DNA of 64,000 bases from Cellvibrio sp. pealriver (lineage in GTDB: Bacteria; Pseudomonadota; Gammaproteobacteria; Pseudomonadales; Cellvibrionaceae): the NCBI RefSeq assembly GCF_001183545.1, contig NZ_KQ236688.1:3360395-3424394 (forward strand). The letters are read 5' to 3'. The first letter of the stretch is position 1; each line of letters begins with the position of its first letter. Below are positions 38,730-48,984 of the stretch, one piece after another. The translations under genes were made by a program, and so were the position numbers. The notes below the pieces were generated by a model. It had not been told where the DNA came from. It did no database searches and saw nothing but the letters and a program-made list of their open reading frames with translations.

Positions 38730-39815
38730 TTAAGGTGAATTCTGCTGTTGCGTTGCTGTGCGATACGCCGTTGGCGTAGTGCCCGTAATTTCTTTGAATG
38801 CGCGATTAAATGAAGCGATTGAACCATAACCCAGATCCAGCGCAATCGTGAGCACTGGCAATGATGTTTCCACCAAGCGCTTGCGCGCCGCCTCGATCCG
38901 GTAGTAATTCAGGAAGGCGTTGAAGTTGGTGTAACCCAGCGACTGGTTAATCAGTTTGCGCAAATGGTGTTCCGCGCATTCCAATTGTTCGGCCAGTTTG
39001 CTGATGGTGAGATCGGGTTGTAAGTAACCCGCATCGTCAATAAAACAGTGCAGCTTTTTAGCGAGTGCATTTTCTTGCGGGATCAAACGTGAATAGCGCG
39101 GTGCATCCGGTGTTGTATTTGATACGGATTCTGGTTTTATCGATAACGCATGAAAAAAAAGCAACGCCGCCGTCACACTGGTGCCAAGCAAACAAATGGA
39201 CGCGTTCATCAGCATGAAAAACTGATGGCGATTCAACCCGGTTCTGCTGAGCTCGACCAGATCCAGCATGAGAAAAAATAATCCGACTAACAATACAAAC
39301 CAAAAACGCGCCACACGCCGCTGCTCCACCAAGTCATTGCGCCAGGTCAGCATCACACTCGCCAAAAGATGCACAATAAAAATCAATGCGATGACATGGC
39401 TCGCCATTTGGAGCTGACCGCCACCACCACGAATCAGGAAAACATAAATATAAAAACAACCCAGCAACACCAAGGCTAGTTTTCCAACAATCGGCCAGCG
39501 CTGTAAATTGAATTCGTCATCAAACAGTTGTTTGCCGAGCAACCATAAAAATACCGGCATGGTGTGGGTAAACATCAACAGGATGCTGCGAATAAAACCC
39601 TGCGGGCGCGGTGAGTAAGGTGCGGTCAACAGTAAATAAGCAGCAATACCGAGCGCCAACATCAGTGGAAGAACCTGCATGCGAAAAGTAGATTGCGTGC
39701 GATAGGGCTTATAAAACAGATAGGCAACCAATAGCAGCAATTGCCCGATGCAGGCGTAGCGGATAAAAAAATCAACACTGGAAATCAGGTTATTGGTAAA
39801 CATGTGGGTTTCCAT
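38730..39815 (-). CDS. AraC family regulator with N-terminal membrane domain
   Basis: A 361-residue protein. The first 220 residues form about seven hydrophobic segments. The C-terminal domain, LHCFIDDAGYLQPDLTISKLAEQLECAEHHLRKLINQSLGYTNFNAFLNYYRIEAARKRLVE and DLGYGSIASFNRAFKEITGTTPTAYR, is an AraC DNA-binding domain. Same layout as the regulator at 8596-9735 but a different sequence. The start chosen is the ATG with AGGG eight bases ahead. Its targets may include the neighbouring serine hydrolase. Confidence 0.85.
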   Translation of the reverse strand: METHMFTNNLISSVDFFIRYACIGQLLLLVAYLFYKPYRTQSTFRMQVLPLMLALGIAAYLLLTAPYSPRPQGFIRSILLMFTHTMPVFLWLLGKQLFDDEFNLQRWPIVGKLALVLLGCFYIYVFLIRGGGGQLQMASHVIALIFIVHLLASVMLTWRNDLVEQRRVARFWFVLLVGLFFLMLDLVELSRTGLNRHQFFMLMNASICLLGTSVTAALLFFHALSIKPESVSNTTPDAPRYSRLIPQENALAKKLHCFIDDAGYLQPDLTISKLAEQLECAEHHLRKLINQSLGYTNFNAFLNYYRIEAARKRLVETSLPVLTIALDLGYGSIASFNRAFKEITGTTPTAYRTATQQQNSP

Positions 39816-39851
39816 CACATCGACCCTGACTGTTTTTATAAAGGGTTAGGA

Positions 39852-40112
39852 TTATGTTGCGTAGACTGATGACCTATGCCCAACCTTGATCACCACCACA
39901 ACCAATTCACCATCGCGGATTTCATAGACAATCCGGTAGTTGCCTTGGCGAACACGATACAGCTCATGGCCGCTGAGTTTGATGCAACCATGGGCGCGGG
40001 GATTTTCGGCAAGTTCGTCGATACGGCTGAGAATTCGCTGGATGTCTGCAGTGGGAATTGCGCGCAGATCTTTCGCCACAGAACTTTTGAAGGTGATTTT
40101 ATAGTTTGCCAT
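39852..40112 (-). CDS. RelE family toxin
   Basis: An 86-residue basic protein of the RelE/ParE fold: an N-terminal strand (YKITFKSSVAKDLRAIP), two helices, then a sheet with LYRVRQGNYRIVYEIRDGELVVVVIKVGHRSSVY. The R-x-Y/R-I-x-Y pattern and the ending G-H-R are typical of RelE ribonucleases that cut mRNA on the ribosome. The gene overlaps the antitoxin by 14 bases. Confidence 0.9.
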   Translation of the reverse strand: MANYKITFKSSVAKDLRAIPTADIQRILSRIDELAENPRAHGCIKLSGHELYRVRQGNYRIVYEIRDGELVVVVIKVGHRSSVYAT

Positions 40113-40332
40113 TCGCCTTCAAGTCATTGAGTAGCGCTTCATAGCTAACTTCCGGTTCACTCACACGATCGGCGTAGGCTTTAAGGTCTTGCTGGTCTTC
40201 GCTCATCAACAGGCGCACGGCTTCATCGACCAGTTCAGAGACAGATACCTGGGTCGATGCCGCTTTCAGGCGAAGGGCTTGATGGAGTTGCGGATCGAAG
40301 TAGATGGTTGAGCGCTTGGATAACTGGCTCAT
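40099..40332 (-). CDS. RHH (CopG-like) antitoxin
   Basis: A 77-residue protein with a ribbon-helix-helix (RSTIYFDPQLHQALRLKAASTQVSVSELVDEAVRLLM) and an acidic, flexible C-terminus that should block the toxin. The gene is read first and overlaps the RelE toxin. A long inverted repeat with an extra half-site lies just upstream, so autorepression is expected. Confidence 0.88.
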   Translation of the reverse strand: MSQLSKRSTIYFDPQLHQALRLKAASTQVSVSELVDEAVRLLMSEDQQDLKAYADRVSEPEVSYEALLNDLKANGKL

Positions 40333-40350
40333 GGGAGTGGCCTCTTGGTT

Positions 40351-40388
40351 GACACCACAACATCATGACGTTGTGGTGTTGTGGTGTC
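40351..40388. promoter_or_regulatory. Operator of the RelE/RHH module
   Basis: Perfect ten-base arms ACACCACAAC (40352-40361) and GTTGTGGTGT (40370-40379) with an eight-base spacer, plus an extra direct half-site TTGTGGTGT ending at 40387. It lies just upstream of the antitoxin start. Confidence 0.78.
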
Positions 40389-40400
40389 AAATCAAGGCTT

Positions 40401-42428
40401 TTATTGCTTGGGCACAAACTTGGACAGCAACCGAATATAGGCGACTTGATAGTCATTATGGTTTTCGGTGATCTGCCAAGAGTTGAGCGGCCAGCTGGTG
40501 TTGAAATCCAGATAGGCTTTCATCGCCGGTTGGCCTTTTGGGGGGTTGGGTGCTGCTGAGCCGCAACCAGAATTTGGACTATTAGACGTACAGTTACCGT
40601 CCCAGTCATAAGAGGGGTTAGGGCCGCCCACTAAAAAGCCGGGTGCCGGGCCATAAGTAGAGGTTCCAACACGATCCCAGAGTGCGCTGCCGTTGGTGAA
40701 CCACGAATGGTAGAACTCGTTGACCGAACTGTGCACACCCAGACTGTACATATTAGACAGGTAGACCATTGCCTGTGGATTAACGCCGTGGATGTAATTC
40801 AGATAGCCCACCGCCGCGTTGCGCACCTCTGCTTGGTCAGTACCGCTGATGTTGTAGTCGATCAGATTGTGGAAGGTCAGCCCCTTGCGGGAAATGGTGC
40901 GGTTGCTGCCCCAGGTGAAGTTGCTAGTGCCGATATAAGCGCGGTAAGGGTCATCGCCATTGCGCACCGCCGGCCAGTTGTTGTTGGCGTTGAATGCGGA
41001 TTGGTATTGATTTTTCAGGCTGGTAGCGACGGCACCGGTGGCATCAGGCAGGCTGGCGTAATAGAGCCAGGCGGTGACTTCCGGTTCATTCCACACATCC
41101 ACCCAGCTAGTCGCGTTAGTGGCGTTGGCATCCACATGGCTGCGATAGGTGGCGGAGCCGGTGGCGGCAAACAGGTAAATAGCGGCGGCTGTTTTCTTGG
41201 TGGCGTGGCCTGCGTCATCCACCTCTTGTTGGCCAGCACCTAAGCCAGCCGATGCGCCCTCGTTATTGCGGAAGGTCACATTGGGGTTAGCGACCGCCCA
41301 AGTCCAGGCATTTTCCGCGCGGGTTTTCAGGTCAGCGGCGTAGGCATTCAGCTCGGGGTTATCCAAACCGGCCAAGATTTTACTGCCGAGCGCAAACGCG
41401 CCCGCGCTGGTCAGTGTCGCTGAAGTGCTGGCCGGGCCGTAATAGCTGGGGCCAGTCGCGGCAGATGGCGGACTGGCGTGCGCAAGCCCAAGGATCGACA
41501 GCACCGAGCCATCCTGGTTCTGCATTTTCTTCAGCCAGTCAAAACCCCATTTGATCTCGTCGATTATGTCGGGCACACCGTTGCCGGATTCGGGGATGTT
41601 GTAATCGTCTGTCCAGACCGTCGGGTTTTCTGCATAGGCGTGGAGCAGGGCGACCAGATAATAGGCGTGCCAGTTGGTGTACTTGTTGTAATCGCCGGCG
41701 TCATACCAACCACCGGATAGGTCTTTTTCGGTCGCGGCATTATTTTTGTCGCTGTACAGACGCGCGTTTTTGTCCTGCCCCGCGCCTATGTGGCTTGCAC
41801 CATCCGTCCAACCTGCTTCGGCAAAAGGCGCTTGTTTGGCAAAACCGGCGCGCTGGTAAAAGAAACTGCGCATCGCATGTTTGAGCACAGGTTTGTACAC
41901 ATCGGCCGCGATTTTAAAGCCGGGCGAGCGGACATTCTTTTCTACATCCAGCACCGCGTAATTACCCGGCGTGGTGACGCTGGAGAAATCGAACCACCAG
42001 GCTTTATCGCCTGCGGCATCAAAGGTTGCGCCGGATTTCCAACTCACCGCACTGCCACTGAGCACCACGGCGTTGGTATCCAGATTGATCAGCTGGTAAG
42101 TCGCACCGGGGGTAAAACTCAGTGCCGCGTCATAACCGGTTTGCGGGTCGCGGATCACCGCGACTTTTTTGGCATCGGGCAAGTAACCAAATTGATCGAC
42201 CACAATAAAACTGCTGATCGCCGCGGCACCCTGACTGGCTGCACTGGAAGCGGCGACCGATGAGGTCGCTAGTGAAGAGACTGCAACCGACGAGGGCGCA
42301 ACACTGCTGGCAGGTGCAACGGAAGACGCGGGTTTGGGAGTACTGGAACCACCACCGCCTCCACCACCACCGCAGGCAGCCAGTGATCCTACAAACGAAA
42401 GTGCAACGAGAAGTGTTGATCGGGTCAT
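40401..42428 (-). CDS. GH9 endoglucanase lipoprotein
   Basis: A 675-residue enzyme. Lipoprotein signal (FVGSLAAC, acylated C19), then a glycine and Ser/Pro/Ala linker (20-68), an N-terminal Ig-like (CelD_N) domain (about 72-170) and a GH9 (alpha/alpha)6 domain. GGWYDAGDYNKY has D242 and D245, which act on the water nucleophile; the proton donor is the E655 in TENHNDYQVAY at the C-terminus. Expected activity: hydrolysis of beta-1,4-glucan at the cell surface. It is on the same strand as the PL14-like gene upstream. Confidence 0.93.
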   Translation of the reverse strand: MTRSTLLVALSFVGSLAACGGGGGGGGSSTPKPASSVAPASSVAPSSVAVSSLATSSVAASSAASQGAAAISSFIVVDQFGYLPDAKKVAVIRDPQTGYDAALSFTPGATYQLINLDTNAVVLSGSAVSWKSGATFDAAGDKAWWFDFSSVTTPGNYAVLDVEKNVRSPGFKIAADVYKPVLKHAMRSFFYQRAGFAKQAPFAEAGWTDGASHIGAGQDKNARLYSDKNNAATEKDLSGGWYDAGDYNKYTNWHAYYLVALLHAYAENPTVWTDDYNIPESGNGVPDIIDEIKWGFDWLKKMQNQDGSVLSILGLAHASPPSAATGPSYYGPASTSATLTSAGAFALGSKILAGLDNPELNAYAADLKTRAENAWTWAVANPNVTFRNNEGASAGLGAGQQEVDDAGHATKKTAAAIYLFAATGSATYRSHVDANATNATSWVDVWNEPEVTAWLYYASLPDATGAVATSLKNQYQSAFNANNNWPAVRNGDDPYRAYIGTSNFTWGSNRTISRKGLTFHNLIDYNISGTDQAEVRNAAVGYLNYIHGVNPQAMVYLSNMYSLGVHSSVNEFYHSWFTNGSALWDRVGTSTYGPAPGFLVGGPNPSYDWDGNCTSNSPNSGCGSAAPNPPKGQPAMKAYLDFNTSWPLNSWQITENHNDYQVAYIRLLSKFVPKQ

Positions 42429-42541
42429 AAATCGCTCTTTATATTTATCTGATTTAATCGTCAGATGATACGGGTTTCACAACCAAAACTTAAGACGATT
42501 TTTAGATCTTTACGGAGACTTACTTGCGACCTGACAAGCAT

Positions 42542-42568
42542 CCGGTGTGGAGCAGCGCTTCACACCGG
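42542..42568 (-). terminator. Hairpin downstream of the PL14-like gene
   Basis: Arms CCGGTGTG (42542-42549) and CACACCGG (42561-42568), with an extra inner AGC/GCT pairing and a three-base loop. The stem is very stable. No T-run follows on the minus strand, so termination efficiency is uncertain. Confidence 0.5.
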
Positions 42569-42592
42569 ATTAACATCACTGATGAATTGTGA

Positions 42593-44053
42593 TCAGGGGT
42601 TGATCAACTCCACCCACGGCTGGCCATTGTCCAAGCGTACCGGGCTGTAAACACCCACATGGTTTTCCGGCAGTGAGTTTTGCAGCGGATTTTTATTCAC
42701 CGAGACACCCCAACGCACCTGATAGTAGTGATACACGCCCATGGCATCCTGCAGATACACCTTTGCGTTTTGGCTGTAGGATTTATTTATCCACAGTGTG
42801 TATCCGCTGATCGGATGGCTAATGTTGCCGCCGTTGTTACCGCCTGTGGTCACTTCACTCAAGCGGCTGGTAGTACTGATACTGATATCGTCAAAATAGG
42901 AATACTGATCTATCGCCGGTGCCCAATCGCTGGTACTGCCGCCAAAAAATGTTTCAAACAAAAACTTGTCGATGCTGACCGATGCCGAATTGCGCAACAT
43001 CAACCCACTCACACGCGCTACTTCTTTGCCATCGATATAAGTGGTAACTGCGCCGTTATATTGGTTGGCGGTACCCAACTCAACAAAACTGGTGATGGTG
43101 TACCAGCGCCCTTTGGTGAAAAAACTGGCGAGTGATTTGTAGTCGCCGCATTCTTCCTGCTTGACGGGATTGTATAAATACAAAAACCCATTGCCATTCT
43201 CACGCCACATAAATCGTGCGCTGAATCCATCAAGCAAACTGTTGTTCACACAGCCGGTTGGCTTGGTGCCATCAAATCCTGCCAAGCCCGGCAACTTTCC
43301 GCCTTTAACCCAGGTGAAATTGCTGTCGAACATCACTTTGTATTGCAGCCACAATTGCGTGTGCGGGCCGCCCGGAATCGAATAGGTAAATACAGATGCT
43401 GAATTACCACCAATCTGATTCGCTTTATAAGTTACGCGCAACACGCGGTTATTAGCATCGAGCGGATCCGCCAAAATACTCAAGCGATTATCTGCCACAC
43501 CTGCTGATGCACCGGGATTAAATCCCCAATCGGCACTGAAACGCGCTGCGGTATACGCACCTACTGTGTGTTGTTGAAAATTGTTGTTGTAAAGCGCCGA
43601 TAGATTATTTGTACTGGAACTGCTGGATGATTCTATCGAGCTTGCCAGAGATGAACTGTTCGATGAGCGCGAACTACTGGATGGCACCAGCGAAGACGAT
43701 TGACTGGAGATTACAATCGCGGAAGAACTACTGGACGAACTTTTACTGGATGAGGATTTACTCGATGCCGGTATTACCGATGAGCTGCTCGCTGTAGCAC
43801 CACATGCGCCCAAGTCACTCCACGCATTGGTCCACGCCCAACCAACGCCCGGCTCATAAGGACCGCCCACCGTACACCATCCACCCACGTTACAGGAAAA
43901 CGCCCGGTTATTATGTTTAACCATTTGTCCCGTTGTATAGCTTTGGCCATTTTGGTATTGGCTCAGGCTGCCGCACTCGTAGGCACTGTTGGCCGCACTT
44001 ATCAATAGCGCACTTGCGCCCAGTGCAAACGCACTGATCAGGTTTTTGCTCAT
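42593..44053 (-). CDS. Secreted PL14-like polysaccharide lyase with N-terminal CBM5/12-type module
   Basis: A 486-residue protein. Signal peptide 1-24. Residues 25-84 form a small disulfide-bonded binding module with C27, C54, C60, C84 and surface tryptophans W72, W74 and W78, of the CBM5/12 type that binds chitin or cellulose. A serine-rich linker spans about 88-155. Residues about 160-400 have WVKGGKLPGL, GFSARFMWRENGNGF and YIDGKEVARVSGL, the pattern of PL14-type lyases (alginate or glucuronan). The last 70 residues (GYTLWINKSYSQNAKVYLQDAM and following) match nothing I know. The enzyme class is probable, the substrate is not known. Confidence 0.7.
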   Translation of the reverse strand: MSKNLISAFALGASALLISAANSAYECGSLSQYQNGQSYTTGQMVKHNNRAFSCNVGGWCTVGGPYEPGVGWAWTNAWSDLGACGATASSSSVIPASSKSSSSKSSSSSSSAIVISSQSSSLVPSSSSRSSNSSSLASSIESSSSSSTNNLSALYNNNFQQHTVGAYTAARFSADWGFNPGASAGVADNRLSILADPLDANNRVLRVTYKANQIGGNSASVFTYSIPGGPHTQLWLQYKVMFDSNFTWVKGGKLPGLAGFDGTKPTGCVNNSLLDGFSARFMWRENGNGFLYLYNPVKQEECGDYKSLASFFTKGRWYTITSFVELGTANQYNGAVTTYIDGKEVARVSGLMLRNSASVSIDKFLFETFFGGSTSDWAPAIDQYSYFDDISISTTSRLSEVTTGGNNGGNISHPISGYTLWINKSYSQNAKVYLQDAMGVYHYYQVRWGVSVNKNPLQNSLPENHVGVYSPVRLDNGQPWVELINP

Positions 44054-44273
44054 GGTGTTAATCCCCGGCTTTTTATTAGTGATTGCAGCAAAGCTGCTAC
44101 GGACGTATAACCAGAGCGATCAATGTGTAGTGGTGATGTATTAACTATTTTTTGTTTGTGCCGATCATCATTATTTTAAAAAGACTATTCATCCCACTTT
44201 TTACCAATTATCCCTATTACTAAAAATCGAACCATAAATTGGGATGTATTGAGCAAATCAGTCACCCTTTTTC

Positions 44274-44933
44274 TTATTCCACATTCGCCACAATAAATTC
44301 CAGAATTTGTTTCGCGCTGGTGACATTATCCAATTCGGTATAGAGCGATCCATCACTGCCGGAATGATGGCCGTGGCCGACCAGATTAAATAAATGCTGC
44401 CCCGATTGTTGCGAATCGATAATCGCTTCATAAATCAGTGAAGGCTGTCCCGATGAACCTGTGCCTGAATAAATCGCATCGTCCGGAAAACGAGTTTTGC
44501 TGTAATACTCGTTGAAATCATAGGTGCGGTTTACTTCCATTATCAGCTTGTAGCGCCCCATGCGCGGTGCCGACAGAGTGACTTGATAATCCACTTTGGG
44601 TGTTGCTGCAGAAATGCCATCCAAATCCGAATTGTGTTGGTCTGGAGTGTAAAGTCCATCAACCGATTTGATTCCACGCTTGTGGCTCCAATAAGGCAAT
44701 GCCTCGGGGCGGCGCACTACATCAATCGCCGGATCTTTTGAGCGATAACTGGAGTCGGACGTTTTGCCGGTGATGTACAGCGTATCGATATATTTGCCTT
44801 CCAGCGTTTCCATCCACACCACAATTTGCGGCGTGCTGGTGTAGGTTATTCCCAGAAACAAATCTTGCGGTGGCGAGTGATACTCGCGGCCAGCTTTAAA
44901 AAACACATGTAATATTTTTTGGTTTTCGCCCAT
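44274..44933 (-). CDS. DUF2271-like protein, probably N-terminally truncated
   Basis: A 219-residue protein with HVFFKAGREYHSPPQDLFLGITYTSTPQIVVWMETLEGKYIDTLYITGKT and a later RRPEALPYWSHKRG, resembling periplasmic proteins with a DUF2271-type beta domain. The family normally has a signal peptide, which is missing, and no Shine-Dalgarno precedes the ATG. It lies next to clearly broken genes, so I suspect the 5' end has been lost by rearrangement. It may still be expressed as a cytoplasmic remnant. The assignment to DUF2271 is tentative. Confidence 0.5.
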   Translation of the reverse strand: MGENQKILHVFFKAGREYHSPPQDLFLGITYTSTPQIVVWMETLEGKYIDTLYITGKTSDSSYRSKDPAIDVVRRPEALPYWSHKRGIKSVDGLYTPDQHNSDLDGISAATPKVDYQVTLSAPRMGRYKLIMEVNRTYDFNEYYSKTRFPDDAIYSGTGSSGQPSLIYEAIIDSQQSGQHLFNLVGHGHHSGSDGSLYTELDNVTSAKQILEFIVANVE

Positions 44934-44939
44934 TCAGCG

Positions 44940-45226
44940 AATGAATTTTTGAATTGCGCCAATTCTTCCGGTGTTAAGAGCGCGGCTAACTCCGCTTCTT
45001 TTTGTGTGAGGAATTACGGAATCTTGTCGCTTTGGTTGGTGAAGTAGAGCTTGGATACTTCGCGATAGGAATCGAGGATGGCAGACATCTTTTCAGCGCG
45101 TTCAGCATCAGGATTTAATTCCGCAACAAAACGCTGATGGCCAACCGTCCAATAACTCTTTCTATTCCAGTTGGCCTGTGACGGGAATCGCTTGTGAATA
45201 AGCCAATGCATGGGCCTTTTGTGCAA
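44940..45226 (-). pseudogene. Decayed gene fragment with an in-frame stop
   Basis: One frame reads RFVAELNPDAERAEKMSAILDSYREVSKLYFTNQSDKIP, then a TAA at 45014-45016, and continues in the same frame with TQKEAELAALLTPEELAQFKNSFAE down to about 44940. The two halves look like one helical protein, so the stop is probably a mutation. The first 20 codons are out of frame with the HAMP fragment that overlaps them. No complete relative is in the window. Confidence 0.6.
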
Positions 45227-45410
45227 GGCTTGTCAAAGGCCGGCTGATTCGTCGCGCCAATAAGGTGGCAACAATCGTCGCAATCAGCAACACAAATAAA
45301 CTGATAAACCCGACTATCTGGTTTGCATCCGTTACGGGAATCCAGTCCAGCGTTTGGTGCTTACATTCATGCGCATGAAATTCTCCATAAATGCATGGGA
45401 AGGGTTCCAT
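45162..45410 (-). pseudogene. Fragment of a HAMP-containing sensor protein
   Basis: An 82-codon frame with a transmembrane helix (IVGFISLFVLLIATIVATLLA) followed by the start of a HAMP domain (RRISRPLTSLAQKAHALA) and nothing after. A sensor kinase or chemoreceptor normally needs 200 or more further residues. The end falls at the edge of another remnant, which suggests fusion by deletion. Confidence 0.65.
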
Positions 45411-45412
45411 AA

Positions 45413-45437
45413 AAAACGAGGCACTTGGCCTCGTTTT
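45413..45437 (-). terminator. Terminator after glmU
   Basis: Ten-base arms AAAACGAGGC and GCCTCGTTTT with a five-base loop; TTTT continues on the minus strand. Confidence 0.92.
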
Positions 45438-45455
45438 ACTTTTCGTTTTTTCTAT

Positions 45456-46814
45456 TTATTTTTTTGTCGGCCGTTCCCAACCTTGAATATTACGCTGTTT
45501 ACTGCGCGCAATTGCCAACTCTGCATTTTCCACATCTTTAGTAATTATCGACCCTGCACCAACAGTGGCACCCGCACCAATTTTTACCGGTGCGACCAAT
45601 GCAGAATTAGAACCGATAAAGGCGTTATCACCAATTTCGGTTTTGAATTTATTCACACCATCGTAATTGCAGGTGATAGTTCCAGCGCCCACATTCACCT
45701 TGCTGCCGACCTTGGCATCGCCGATATAACTCAAGTGGTTCACTTTACTACCTTTTGCGATCACGGCCTTTTTGGTCTCAACAAAGTTTCCAATTTTGAC
45801 TTCATCTGCCAAATCAGTGCCTGGGCGCAAGCGGGCGTAAGGGCCAATATCACAATTGGCTGCCATCGCCGCTTCTTCAATATGGCTGAAGGCTTTGATG
45901 TGGGTTCCCGCTCCAATCTTGCTATTAATAATCACACAGTTGGGTTCAATCACCACACCATCACCCAACACAACATCGCCTTCAAACACACAGTTCACAT
46001 CAATCACTACATCGCGGCCGGCGGTTAAATTACCACGAATATCAAGGCGCGACGGGTCAAGCAAAGTCACACCCGCTACCATCAATTCATTGGCTTTTTG
46101 TTTTTGATAAAAACGTTCGAGTGCGGCTTGTTGCTGACGATTGTTAATGCCTTCCACTTCTTCAACTGCATTCGGTTGCTCAACATGGATGACGATGCCG
46201 TCGGCCTTCGCCATAGCGATAATATCGGTAAGATAATATTCGCCCTGTGCGTTATTATTTTTTAATTGCGGTAACCATTTTTGTAAATGAGCCGCTTTGA
46301 CCGCCATGATACCGGTGTTAATTTCACGAATTTTTTTCTGCTCGTCGCTGGCATCTTTATGTTCGACAATCGCAACAACTGCATTTTTTTCATCGCGCAC
46401 AATACGGCCATAACCTGTGGGATCGATCATATTGACGGTGAGTAAACCCATTTGTTTTTCGTTCACGCCGGCGATTAATTTTTGCAGGGTTTCCGCGCGT
46501 GTCAGCGGAACATCGCCATAAAGAATTAATACAGTTGCATCATTACGCACTTGCGGCAAGGCCTGTTGCACCGCATGGCCAGTTCCCAATTGTTCGGCTT
46601 GCAGGACAAATTTCACATCGGGTGCAGCCATTTTTTCCTGCACTTTTTCTGCACCATGGCCAACGATAATTAAAATTTGTTCACCGCCTACCGTACGCGC
46701 TGTATCCACCACATGTTGCACCAGCGCTTTACCGCCAATCGGGTGTAAGACTTTGGGTAAGTCCGAGCGCATACGAGTGCCTTTACCGGCGGCAAGAACG
46801 AGGATGTCGAGCAT
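45456..46814 (-). CDS. glmU: Bifunctional UDP-GlcNAc pyrophosphorylase/glucosamine-1-phosphate acetyltransferase
   Basis: A 452-residue enzyme. The N-terminal pyrophosphorylase domain begins MLDILVLAAGKGTRMRSDLPKVL with the LxxGxGTxM nucleotide motif, and the C-terminal left-handed beta-helix acetyltransferase has GAGTITCNYDGVNK and SNSALVAPVKIGAGATVGAGS. It makes UDP-GlcNAc for peptidoglycan and lipopolysaccharide. An AAAGGA precedes the start. It follows the ATP synthase operon, separated by a strong terminator. Confidence 0.97.
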   Translation of the reverse strand: MLDILVLAAGKGTRMRSDLPKVLHPIGGKALVQHVVDTARTVGGEQILIIVGHGAEKVQEKMAAPDVKFVLQAEQLGTGHAVQQALPQVRNDATVLILYGDVPLTRAETLQKLIAGVNEKQMGLLTVNMIDPTGYGRIVRDEKNAVVAIVEHKDASDEQKKIREINTGIMAVKAAHLQKWLPQLKNNNAQGEYYLTDIIAMAKADGIVIHVEQPNAVEEVEGINNRQQQAALERFYQKQKANELMVAGVTLLDPSRLDIRGNLTAGRDVVIDVNCVFEGDVVLGDGVVIEPNCVIINSKIGAGTHIKAFSHIEEAAMAANCDIGPYARLRPGTDLADEVKIGNFVETKKAVIAKGSKVNHLSYIGDAKVGSKVNVGAGTITCNYDGVNKFKTEIGDNAFIGSNSALVAPVKIGAGATVGAGSIITKDVENAELAIARSKQRNIQGWERPTKK

Positions 46815-46931
46815 GATGAAATCCTTTAAATGTTTGATTGAGCGAGCAAGTAGTTTGTATTTTCTGCATTTTAGCGAGTTGATCGCTTATTGACATGAAC
46901 AATACGGCATCAGTTAAAAATTTTGTGCAAT

Positions 46932-46961
46932 AAAAAAGGCGACTCGAGAGTCGCCTTTTTT
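46932..46961 (-). terminator. Terminator of the ATP synthase operon
   Basis: Perfect palindrome AAAAAGGCGACTCGAGAGTC continuing to GCCTTTTTT; the T-run is on the minus strand just after atpC. Confidence 0.95.
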
Positions 46962-46977
46962 GTCCAACAACAAACGC

Positions 46978-47403
46978 TTACTTGCCCGCTTTTCTTTTGA
47001 TTGCTTGCAAGGTACGCAATTGGGCAGCAGCTTCTGCCAGTTGCGCGGCGGCGCGCTGGAAATCTATCTCGCTGGATTGATCTGCCAGTTGTTGTTGCGC
47101 TAATTGCTGTGCTTCCAAAGCTGCAGCTTCATCCATATCGTCTGCGCGCAAAGCGGTGTCCGCCAGCACAGTGACATGGTAAGGCTGAACTTCAAGATAG
47201 CCACCGGAAACAAAGAAAATTTCCTCAGCACCACCTTGTTTGATAAGACGCACAGGACCAGGTTTGATACCTGTCAGCAATGGGGCGTGACCGTAGGCAA
47301 TACCTACTTCACCCAGACTACCGGTAGTGATTACCATCTCTACCAGGCCGGAGAAAATCTCACGCTCAGCACTGACGATATCGCATTGAACTGTCATGGC
47401 CAT
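46978..47403 (-). CDS. atpC: ATP synthase F1 epsilon subunit
   Basis: A 141-residue protein: N-terminal beta sandwich ([46 protein letters not shown]) and a C-terminal helical hairpin that can inhibit ATP hydrolysis. It is the last gene of the operon, 87 bases after atpD, and is followed by the operon terminator. Confidence 0.96.
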   Translation of the reverse strand: MAMTVQCDIVSAEREIFSGLVEMVITTGSLGEVGIAYGHAPLLTGIKPGPVRLIKQGGAEEIFFVSGGYLEVQPYHVTVLADTALRADDMDEAAALEAQQLAQQQLADQSSEIDFQRAAAQLAEAAAQLRTLQAIKRKAGK

Positions 47404-47490
47404 TTTTGTGTCTCGGTTATCTTGCGTTACTTTTCAGCTAAATCGGCGAAACAAATCAGCAAAGGCCCCGCATTAACGGAGCCAACTCAA

Positions 47491-48918
<1,428 letters not shown>

Positions 48919-48984
48919 TCAGGGCTCTGAAGGATTAAATACAAAAATCGTTAGCCTTTCAGGGCAGATACATAACAGCGCCGC

